Origin: Pseudomonas rustica
GTDB lineage: Bacteria > Pseudomonadota > Gammaproteobacteria > Pseudomonadales > Pseudomonadaceae
NCBI RefSeq assembly: GCF_018336155.1
Contig: NZ_JAGYHF010000006.1
Location: 248,001 to 312,000, forward strand
Reading direction: 5' to 3'
DNA length: 64,000 nucleotides
Both the position numbers and the translations under genes were made by a program. Shown piece by piece: positions 34,992-43,200 of this stretch (positions within the stretch are counted from its first letter, which is position 1; every line of letters starts with the position of its first letter). Under the pieces are notes generated by a model. The model was given only the letters and a program-made list of their open reading frames with translations. It was not told the DNA's origin and searched no databases.

Positions 34992-35770
34992 TGCGCCCTC
35001 AACAGTTCGCGCACACGGCTGGAAGCCGCACGATTTTTTGCGCCGAGACGATTGCTCAAGTCAGTACCGGTGATATCACCGATGGCTTGTTTAAGGCACT
35101 CGTTGACCCTTGATAGATCCTCCGCCGTCGGCTGTTCAATCTGCTGCACCGACAAGGTTTCCCAGAGCAATCCGAGGCTCGCGTAACTGTCGATGTCATA
35201 AGCCATCGGCGGCACACTGGCGGCCAGCGCTTCCAGCTCTTCAACACTGCGCAAGGTCACCCGCGCCGCCGAAGCCTTGCCCATCGCATGCACCATCACG
35301 CCCGGATCACGCAGCGCAATCAAACGATTGGCCTGATAACCATGAGCCAGAAACGCCCCGGACATCGCCTTGCCCACCAACAACGCAATCACCGGATGCC
35401 CGGCCAGACGCGCACGGGCATAACTGTCCGCCGCCCCGGCCAGCGCCTGATGAATGCCGAGCGCTTCTTCGCGGCGACCATAAGCCTGGCTCGGCACATC
35501 GACGATGGCGATGATCGGGCGCTTCTGCGCTTTATCGCGGTCAGCCGTGATCGCGTCATCCACAGCCTTGGCCAGACCCCAGCCTTCGAGCAAGCCGACT
35601 TCGCCATTACGAGCACGCGGAAAACGATTGTCCGGATCAGCGACCACAGCGATAAAACGCCCCAATTCACCGTCAGCAACCCTCAACGATGGCGGCAGTC
35701 CTTCAACCGCCACAGCGCCCGCGCTCAAGGCGTTGAACCAGTTCAAACCGCGCAGTGAATAGCCGCTCAT
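34985..35770 (-). CDS. mdcE: malonate decarboxylase gamma subunit
   Basis: This 261-residue carboxyltransferase-like subunit (crotonase fold) forms the decarboxylating part with MdcD, splitting malonyl-S-ACP to acetyl-S-ACP and CO2 without biotin. The N-terminus reads MSGYSLRGLNWFNALS; IAIVDVPSQAYGRREEALG and GHPVIALLVGKAMSGAFLAH resemble the acyl-binding regions of carboxyltransferases. Its ATG overlaps the mdcD stop by four bases. Confidence 0.93.
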   Translation of the reverse strand: MSGYSLRGLNWFNALSAGAVAVEGLPPSLRVADGELGRFIAVVADPDNRFPRARNGEVGLLEGWGLAKAVDDAITADRDKAQKRPIIAIVDVPSQAYGRREEALGIHQALAGAADSYARARLAGHPVIALLVGKAMSGAFLAHGYQANRLIALRDPGVMVHAMGKASAARVTLRSVEELEALAASVPPMAYDIDSYASLGLLWETLSVQQIEQPTAEDLSRVNECLKQAIGDITGTDLSNRLGAKNRAASSRVRELLRAQW

Positions 35771-36618
35771 GAGCGCTCTCCTTGATACAGATCGCGAACC
35801 ACCGACGGTTCGATTTGCGGGTCAGTGTTCAGACTGCTCAGGCGTTGCAGGAACCATTCGGCGCGCTGGCTGCGTGACTGTGCCGGCAAACCCTGCTGCA
35901 GTAATTCACCGACCTGCTGACGAATCTTCGCCACGTCATCGGCGACATAACGATCGACCAGACCACTGGCGAAACGCTGCTCGCCACCGGTCAGGCTCCA
36001 AATGAACGGCCGGTCGCGCGAGTCGTATTCCTCGATCCCCGCTTCCTGCTCAATCACTTGCGGGCCGTTCAAACCGAGGCGCGCTTCCTGAGTCACCAAC
36101 AAATAGCTGCACAATGCCGCCGCTATCGACATACCACCGAAGCAACCGACGCTGCCGGCGACCACACCGACCACCGGTTGGTACTGCTGCAAATCGACAA
36201 TCGCCGCATGAATATCAGCAATCGCCGCCAGCCCGAGATTGGCTTCCTGCAAGCGCACGCCACCGGTTTCCAGCAGCAACACCGCGCGGGTCGGAATGCC
36301 TTTGCGGTTGTCTTCAGCCGCCAGTTCCAGCGCGCCGGCAATCTTCGCCCCGCCGACTTCGCCAAGGCTGCCACCCTGAAAGGCGCCTTCAATCGCGGCA
36401 ATCACCACCGGCAACCCGTCGAGGCTGCCCTTGGCGATCACCACACCGTCATCGGCCTGCGGCACCACGCCCTGACGTTCAAGCCACGGCGACATCACCC
36501 GTTGAAACGGATCAAGCAATTCGCGAAAACTGCCGGCATCGAGCAAGGCCTTGGCCCGTTGCCGCGCGCCGAGTTCGACGAAGCTGTGTTTGTTGAGCAA
36601 CGCGGCGCCGTCAGTCAT
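35767..36618 (-). CDS. mdcD: malonate decarboxylase beta subunit
   Basis: This 283-residue carboxyltransferase-like subunit is the partner of MdcE. SFVELGARQRAKALLDAGSF near the start, AIEGAFQGGSLGEVGGAKIA, LLLETGGVRLQEANLGLAAI and VGCFGGMSIAAALCSYLL are the acetyl-CoA carboxylase beta-like features. ATG 36618 overlaps the mdcC stop by eight bases; the open frame continues upstream only as a shadow of mdcC. Confidence 0.94.
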   Translation of the reverse strand: MTDGAALLNKHSFVELGARQRAKALLDAGSFRELLDPFQRVMSPWLERQGVVPQADDGVVIAKGSLDGLPVVIAAIEGAFQGGSLGEVGGAKIAGALELAAEDNRKGIPTRAVLLLETGGVRLQEANLGLAAIADIHAAIVDLQQYQPVVGVVAGSVGCFGGMSIAAALCSYLLVTQEARLGLNGPQVIEQEAGIEEYDSRDRPFIWSLTGGEQRFASGLVDRYVADDVAKIRQQVGELLQQGLPAQSRSQRAEWFLQRLSSLNTDPQIEPSVVRDLYQGERS

Positions 36619-36910
36619 GGCCGATCTCCTCGAAACCTTGTTCCAGTCGCAAGCGCACCACACCCGGCGTCGCGCCGAAATCGTGGATATCGATGGCCAT
36701 CGCCGGCGGCGTGGTGCCGTCGAACATCCGCGCAAACAGGTGCTGCCAGCGCAGCTGCGCGCCGTTGACCGAAGTCTGCACATTGATCGTCAGCTTGCCG
36801 GCCAGGCCCGGTTCGATCAGCACTTCCAGATCACCGGAGCCGACACAACCGACCAGCGCGCGACCGCGTGGCGGCTGCCCGGCGGGGAATTCAAACGATA
36901 GGGTTTCCAT
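36611..36910 (-). CDS. mdcC: malonate decarboxylase acyl carrier protein (delta subunit)
   Basis: This 99-residue carrier holds the acetyl/malonyl group on a phosphoribosyl-dephospho-CoA arm. The attachment Ser is in VGCVGSGDLEVLIEP (about residue 25). ATG 36910 overlaps the mdcB stop as TGATG. The rest (TINVQTSVNGAQLRWQ, FGATPGVVRLRLEQGFEE) is typical of MdcC. Confidence 0.94.
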   Translation of the reverse strand: METLSFEFPAGQPPRGRALVGCVGSGDLEVLIEPGLAGKLTINVQTSVNGAQLRWQHLFARMFDGTTPPAMAIDIHDFGATPGVVRLRLEQGFEEIGHD

Positions 36911-37782
36911 CAAAACGCTCCCTGAAGGATGCCGTTGTGCTCGATACGGTCGAGCAGCAGCGTGGCGGCGAGCAAGTCGGCGGCGCCACCGGGCGAGGCA
37001 TTCAATGCGATGAGTTGTTGATCGAGTTCGTGCAGCCGGCGGCGACCACTGAGGCTGGCGCTGCCACCGGCGTCGAGCACCGCTTGCGCGCCGAGTTGCA
37101 TGGCCTGCAAACCCTCTTCGCCGGCGCGGTAGAGCACGCAGGTGTCGGCCAGATTGGTCATGATTGCGAGCAAGGCGTCGAGCCGGGCGTTCTGTTCGCC
37201 GCTGGCGTTGGCGCGGCTGCGTTTGAGTTGTGGCAGACCGCGTTGCAACACCGAAGGGAAGCCGAGTTGTGCTTCTTCGCGAGCGCCGCGTGCGCCGTAA
37301 CGCAGGGCGACTTGCGCGCCATGGCTCAAGGGTTTGGGTGCGTGGCGATCGTCCAGCAAGGCCAAACGTGCAGCGCGCAGAGAGACTGCGTTGGCACTAG
37401 AGGATTGTGGTTCCAGCGCAGCGGCGGTCACCAATAATCCCAAGGCCCAGATCGCCCCACGATGCGTGTTCACGCCGTTGGTGGTGGTGAGCATCGCTTG
37501 TTCGCCTTCGCGCCCGATACGGCCAATCGCTTCGCGCAACGTTGAATCGACTTCACCGATTGCAACCGCCGCTTCAGCCATTTCCTTGAACGCCGGCCAC
37601 AACGACAACGCCGAAGCGTGCATCAGGCCCAAGTGCAGATCGGTGTGCGCGCCGTTGCCGCGACGGTCGACCAGTGCCGGTTTCGGCGACAGATCGGCTT
37701 CGTCGATCAGCGCGTCCACCGCCAGATCGGCCAATCGATCAGCCAGGGACAGCGGTTTCGCTTGCAGGTTAAGTGCGTGCAT
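36910..37782 (-). CDS. mdcB: triphosphoribosyl-dephospho-CoA synthase
   Basis: This 290-residue CitG-like enzyme condenses ATP with dephospho-CoA to make the precursor of the MdcC prosthetic group. Family motifs are [20 protein letters not shown] near residue 35, [15 protein letters not shown], and the C-terminal [22 protein letters not shown] 37782 overlaps the mdcA stop by one base (TAATG). Confidence 0.93.
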   Translation of the reverse strand: MHALNLQAKPLSLADRLADLAVDALIDEADLSPKPALVDRRGNGAHTDLHLGLMHASALSLWPAFKEMAEAAVAIGEVDSTLREAIGRIGREGEQAMLTTTNGVNTHRGAIWALGLLVTAAALEPQSSSANAVSLRAARLALLDDRHAPKPLSHGAQVALRYGARGAREEAQLGFPSVLQRGLPQLKRSRANASGEQNARLDALLAIMTNLADTCVLYRAGEEGLQAMQLGAQAVLDAGGSASLSGRRRLHELDQQLIALNASPGGAADLLAATLLLDRIEHNGILQGAF

Positions 37783-39452
37783 TACCAGCTCCTGAATTTC
37801 GCGGGCGGGTTGTACAAGCCGCCGGACCACTCGACCAGATCGGCCACGCTTTTCGCCGCGAGCAATTCGCGGGTGGCGTCGGTGCGGCGGATACCGAGGT
37901 CTTCGGGCAAGGCGATCAGGCCTTCGCGGCGCATGCGTTCGGTGTCTTTCGGGTTGTGGCGCAGGCCGATGGCGGTGACGCCCGCGACGGCGGCGATCAT
38001 CGCCTGGCGTTCTTCCAGCGAGCGCGCCTTGTACAGGTAGGCGATGCCTTCTTCGGTGAGCAGGTGGGTGACGTCGTCACCGTAGATCATGATCGGCGCC
38101 AGCGGCATGCCGCTTTTCTTCGCCACTTCGACCGCGTCGAGGGTTTCGACGAAGGTCGGTTTGCCGCCCTCCTGGAACGTCTCGACCATTTGCACCACGA
38201 GTTTCTTGCCGCGTTCGAGCATCGGTTGCTGCGAGTCGTCGTGGCGCATGTCCAGCCACGCCGGGGTGCCGTGACGGCGACCACGCGGGTCGTGGCCCAT
38301 GTTCGGCGCGCCACCGAAACCGGCGAGGCGGCCACGGGTGACGGTCGAGGAATGGCCATCGCCATCGACCTGCAGCGTCGCGCCGATAAACAGATCCACC
38401 GCGTATTGCCCGGCGAGTTGGCAGAACATCCGATTGGAACGCAGCGAGCCGTCACGGCCGGTGAAGAACACGTCCGGGCGCGCGGCGATGTAGTTTTCCA
38501 TGCCCAGTTCGGTGCCGAAGCAATGCACGCTTTCGACCCAGCCGCTCTCGATCGCCGGGATCAGCGTCGGATGCGGATTCAGCGTCCAGTTGCGGCAGAT
38601 CTTGCCTTTGAGGCCGAGGGATTCGCCGTAGGTCGGCAGGATCAGCTCAATGGCGGCGGTGTTGAAACCGATGCCGTGGTTGAGCGACTGCACGTTGTGT
38701 TTTTCGTAGATCCCGCGAATCGCCATCATCGCCATCAACACGTGCACAGGCTTGATGTGCCGTGGGTCGCGGGTGAACAGCGGTTCGATGTAGAACGGCT
38801 TGTCGGCCACCACGACGAAATCGACCCATGACGCAGGAATATCTACGCGGGGCAGTTCGCTGACGTCGTCGACCAATTGGTTGACCTGAACGATGACAAT
38901 GCCGTCGCTGAACGCGGCCGGTTCGATCAGTGCCGGGGTGTCTTCGGTGCTCGGGCCGGTGTAGATGTTGCCGGCGCGGTCGGCCATGAACCCGGCGGAA
39001 AGCACGACGTTGGGGATCAGATCCACCACCAGCCGGGCGTAGAGTTCGATGTAAGTGTGGATCGCGCCGATTTCCAGCAGGCCGTCTTCGAGCAACTGGC
39101 TGATGCGCAGGCTCTGGGTGCCGGCGAAGGAGAAATCGAGCTTGCGGGCAATGCCGCGTTCGAACAGATCCAGATGCTCAGAGCGGCCGACACTGGGCAT
39201 GATCATGTGCAGGTCGTGGAGCTTTTCCGGGTTGGCCTTGGCCAGCGAACGGGAGAGGAAATCCGCCTGCTTCTGGTTGTTGCCCTCCAGCACCACACGG
39301 TCGCCGGGATGGATCAGCGCTTCAAGCGCGGCGACGATCTTGTCGGTGGGCAACACCACACCGTCGGCCAGCCCGCGTACCTTGTCGAGGCGGCGCTGCT
39401 TCTCATCGCGCCGCCGCGTCCAGCGCGAATCGGGGGAAATTGTTGTTGTCAT
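37782..39452 (-). CDS. mdcA: malonate decarboxylase alpha subunit (acetyl-S-ACP:malonate ACP transferase)
   Basis: This 556-residue CoA-transferase-like subunit exchanges the ACP-bound acetyl group for malonate and is the first gene of the operon. [39 protein letters not shown] and [20 protein letters not shown] are MdcA signatures. ATG 39452 is preceded by GGAG; a GTG two codons earlier is possible. The upstream region carries a LysR-type palindrome. All seven mdc genes to mdcH are contiguous and mostly overlapping, which favours fixed stoichiometry. Confidence 0.95.
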   Translation of the reverse strand: MTTTISPDSRWTRRRDEKQRRLDKVRGLADGVVLPTDKIVAALEALIHPGDRVVLEGNNQKQADFLSRSLAKANPEKLHDLHMIMPSVGRSEHLDLFERGIARKLDFSFAGTQSLRISQLLEDGLLEIGAIHTYIELYARLVVDLIPNVVLSAGFMADRAGNIYTGPSTEDTPALIEPAAFSDGIVIVQVNQLVDDVSELPRVDIPASWVDFVVVADKPFYIEPLFTRDPRHIKPVHVLMAMMAIRGIYEKHNVQSLNHGIGFNTAAIELILPTYGESLGLKGKICRNWTLNPHPTLIPAIESGWVESVHCFGTELGMENYIAARPDVFFTGRDGSLRSNRMFCQLAGQYAVDLFIGATLQVDGDGHSSTVTRGRLAGFGGAPNMGHDPRGRRHGTPAWLDMRHDDSQQPMLERGKKLVVQMVETFQEGGKPTFVETLDAVEVAKKSGMPLAPIMIYGDDVTHLLTEEGIAYLYKARSLEERQAMIAAVAGVTAIGLRHNPKDTERMRREGLIALPEDLGIRRTDATRELLAAKSVADLVEWSGGLYNPPAKFRSW

Positions 39453-39531
39453 GCTCACTCCACGGGGTTCGCTGTCGTGGAGCTAAGGTAGGCGCGTGGG
39501 GTGGGGGCATCAATCAAGCACGGTGGCGAAT

Positions 39532-39550
39532 CATTACGCTCAGAGTAATG
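39532..39550. promoter_or_regulatory. putative LysR-type operator upstream of mdcA
   Basis: cattac-N7-gtaatg is a perfect 6-bp inverted repeat matching the T-N11-A pattern of LysR-family sites, about 80-100 bases before the mdcA start. MdcR is the obvious candidate to bind it; this is inference from position and symmetry. Confidence 0.6.
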
Positions 39551-39559
39551 GTCAAAAGC

Positions 39560-39736
39560 CCCTCACCCTAGCCCTCTCCCGGAGGGAGAGGGGACTGACC
39601 GCAGCGTCTTGCGCCATACATCGACCTGCCAATCCGAGTCGATTATGGATTCACAACAACATTTTCAGGTCGGCGTCGATTGTGAGCATCCTGCGGTCGG
39701 CCCCCTCTCCCTCCGGGAGAGGGCTGGGGTGAGGGT
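39560..39736. repeat. inverted repeat pair (ccctcaccctagccctctccc family)
   Basis: ccctcaccctagccctctcccggagggagagg and its inverse lie 105 bases apart between mdcA and chpC. Each arm also contains its own hairpin (ccctctccc-ggagggagagg). A fifth repeat type, seen once in this window. Confidence 0.88.
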
Positions 39737-39743
39737 CAGGCCG

Positions 39744-40211
39744 TTAAACCAGATCTGCCTCAACCAACAGTCGCTCCAACCCCAACAAATCCGGCACCTT
39801 CGCCACTTGTTCCCCGACCTGCACCGCCGCCTGCTCCAGCGCACACAACGGCACGTCGACATAGCTCAACTGGCTATCAAGCTTGTACGACCGCGGAATC
39901 CCCTGCACCAGCAGCGCAATGAACTTCAACTCCGGCAACCCACCGAGCGCATTCAAGATCACGATCCGCGCGCGCTCGCCAATCACAATTTTCTGCCCAC
40001 ACGCCGACTCAAAACTCAGCAACGGAATCCGCCGCTCACGCCACGTCACCCTGCCGAGATACCACGGCGGCGTATCCAGATCGAAGGCACTGGCCTGATA
40101 GTCGATCAGCTCAGCCACGGCGACGTTGGGCAGGATCAAATTGCGATCCGCCAACGGCAGCAGCAGCCCGGTCAGTTGGCTGCTGCGCTGATTGTGCCGG
40201 CGTTCATGCAT
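39744..40211 (-). CDS. chpC: CheW-like chemotaxis coupling protein ChpC
   Basis: This 155-residue CheW-domain protein is the last gene of the Pil-Chp cluster, corresponding to PA0415. In P. aeruginosa ChpC links additional chemoreceptors to ChpA. The CheW fold is suggested by LLLPLADRNLILPNVAVAEL and WRERRIPLLSFE. ATG 40211 overlaps the chpA stop by eight bases; the longer open frame upstream is a chpA shadow. Confidence 0.88.
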   Translation of the reverse strand: MHERRHNQRSSQLTGLLLPLADRNLILPNVAVAELIDYQASAFDLDTPPWYLGRVTWRERRIPLLSFESACGQKIVIGERARIVILNALGGLPELKFIALLVQGIPRSYKLDSQLSYVDVPLCALEQAAVQVGEQVAKVPDLLGLERLLVEADLV

Positions 40212-43200
40212 GTTTCTTGCTCCATTGGGCAATGCTTTCGAGCAGCACCGATTCCTGGTACGGCTTGCCGAGGTAGTCGTTGACGCCGATGGCCATCGCA
40301 CGATCACGGTGTTTCTGCCCGGTGCGCGAGGTGATCATGATGATCGGCAGGTGTTGCAGGCGTTCGTCGTTGCGCACCTGGGTGGCGACTTCGAAGCCGT
40401 CCATGCGCGGCATTTCGATGTCGAGCAGCATCAGGTCGGGCATGTGCTCTTCGAGCAGCAGCATGGCATCGACACCGTCCTTGGCGGTCAGCACGTTCAT
40501 GCCATGGCGTTCGAGCAAACGGCTGGTGACCTTGCGCACGGTGACCGAGTCGTCGACCACCATCACCAGCAGCGGTTTCTGTGGTTCGCTGTCGATCTCC
40601 GGCAGCGTCGGCGTTTGCGCAATGCGCGCCTGCATCGCCCGAATCGGTGCGAGCAGATCGAGAATCAGCACCACCCGGCCATCGCCAAGAATCGTCGCCC
40701 CGGACACGCCCTGCAGCGCCGCGAATTGCGCGCCGAGACTCTTCACCACGATCTCGCGAGTGCCCGCCATCACGTCCACTTGCACGGCAATATGCCGGTC
40801 GTTGTAGTGCACCAGCAGCACCGGCAATGGCAGGTTCTGCCCGAGCAGTTTCGGCCGTGGCGCAGTTTTCAGCAGTTCGCCGAGGTAGCACAGTTCATAG
40901 GTCTGGCCGCCGTACTGATAACGCGGCGGATCCTGACGGAAGTGCCCTTCGAGATCATTCGGCAACACGCGAACAATGCCTTCGATGGTGTTCAGCGGAA
41001 TCGCGTATTGATCCTCGCCACACTGCACCATCAATGCGCGGTTGACCGACACGGTGAAGGGCAGACGAATGCGGAAATGCACGCCCTGCCCCGGCACCGA
41101 GTCGATGCTCATGGTGCCGCCGAGTTGCCGCACTTCTTCGTGCACCACGTCCATGCCGACGCCACGCCCGGAAATCTGGGTGATTTTTTCCGCTGTGGAA
41201 AAGCCCGGCTGAAGGATGAACTGCAACACATCGCGGTCGCTGATCTCGGCATTCGGCGCGAGCAAACCACGCTTGATCGCCTTGTTGCGCACCGCTTCCA
41301 GTGGCACACCGGCGCCGTCATCGCGGATGTCGAAAACGATGTCGCCGCCCTCGCGAGACAGGTCGAGGCTGATCTGCCCTTGCGCCGGTTTACCCGCCGC
41401 CAGCCGCACTTCGGCGGACTCCAGACCATGATCGACGGCGTTGCGCAGCATGTGTTCCAGCGGCGCGGCCATGCGTTCGAGCACGTTGCGATCCATCTCG
41501 CCTTCGGCGTTGCCGACGACAAACGCGACGTCTTTGTTCAGCTCTTCGGCGACCTGACGGACGATGCGTTTCAGGCGCGGCAACATGCGCTCGAACGGCA
41601 CCATGCGCGTGCGCATCAGGCCTTCCTGCAACTCGGTGTTGATACGGCCCTGTTGCTGCAACAAGTTCTCGGCGTCGTGGTTGCGGCGGTCGAGGGTTTC
41701 TTTCAGATCGAGCAAGTCAGAGGCCGATTCAAACAACGCCCGCGACAGTTGCTGCAACTGCGAATGGCGATCCATTTCCAGCGGATCGAATTCTTCGTAA
41801 CCGAGGCGTTCGGCATCTGCTTGCTGGCGACTGAGAATCCGTCCCTGGGTTTCGGTGTCGAGACGGCGCAACTGATCGCGCATCCGTTCGATGGTGGTTT
41901 CCATCTCGTTCAGGGCAATCTGTGCGTCGTTGACTTGCTGCTCGATACGGCCCCGGAAGATCGAGGTTTCCCCGGCCAGATTGACCAGTTCATCAAGCAG
42001 TTCGGCGGAGACCTTGACCATGTCCGCGCCAACGTCGGCCGCCGGCGGTGCGGCCTCGGTTTTAGCTGCAACCGGCAGCAGCACCGGCGGCGTTTCAATG
42101 GTCGCCGGATGACTGAAATTCTGGATCGCATTGATCAGCCGATCGGCCGGCGGGCACGGTTGCCCGGCACGCACCGCGTCGAGCATCTGCGCCAGTCGGT
42201 CATGCCCGCGCTGCACCAGCGCAAACAGTTCGGTCGAGGCTTGCAGCGAACCGGCCGACAGACTTTCGTAAAGGTATTCCAGCTCATGGGCGAGGTCGCC
42301 GATCGGGCCGATCTCGACCATCCGCGCGCCACCCTTGAGGGTGTGCAGATCGCGCAGCAGGGTTTCGATTTCCTGACGATTGCCCGGCTCGGCCTGCCAG
42401 CGCAGCAGCGCGGCGCCGGAGTTTTCAATGATGTCGAAACCTTCTTCGAGGAAGATCTCCAGCAGCTCCGGATCGTGACTGGCGCTGTCATGATCGGCGG
42501 TGGCTGGCGGCGTTTCGGCGATGCCTGGCCCCTGCCGCACTTGGCGGATCGCCTCAATCAGATCGTGCGCCGGCGTCAGTGGCTGATGGTTTTGCAACTG
42601 ATCAAGCAACAGCGCCAAGCGGTCATGACTCTTGAGCAGCAAGCGGCCCAGCGTTTCGCTGTAGTTGTAGCGACGATCGACCAGGCCTTCGTAAAGGCTT
42701 TCCAGCTCCTGAGCGAGATCGCCGATGGCCTCGACTTCAGCCATGCGCGCGCCGCCCTTGAGCGTGTGCAAATCGCGCTGCAAGGATGACAACGGCGCGC
42801 TGTTGTCCGGGTCACTTAGCCAGCGCTGCAAGGCCTGGCCGGCGCTGTCGAGAATGTCCACGGCCTCTTCGAGGAAGATCTCGACGATCTCGTCGTCCGC
42901 TTCAAAAGCACTGGCCGTTTGTTGCAGTTCGGCGGTGGCGCTGCCCAGTTCGCGGATGCTCAGGGTGCGGCTGCCGTCGCTGCGAATCAGGCCCATCGAC
43001 GACGGGTCGAGGCTTTCATCGAGCAGATCATGCAGGGCGCGAATCCGCTCAGGCTGCGGGGTGACTTCCTGGCCGGCAGCCAGTTCGTCGAGCATGTTGA
43101 TCAGCGCTTCGTGGGCATTTTGCGCTTCGTGAAAAAAACGCTCGCTGACCGCCAGACTGCTTTCTTCGACGGCGCCGTAAAGATCGAGCAAAGCCTCGCA

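Noticed and set aside
40192-42789. 865-codon open frame opposite chpA
   Set aside because: Antisense of the kinase domain. It is remarkable only in length, with no domain signal and a biased composition.
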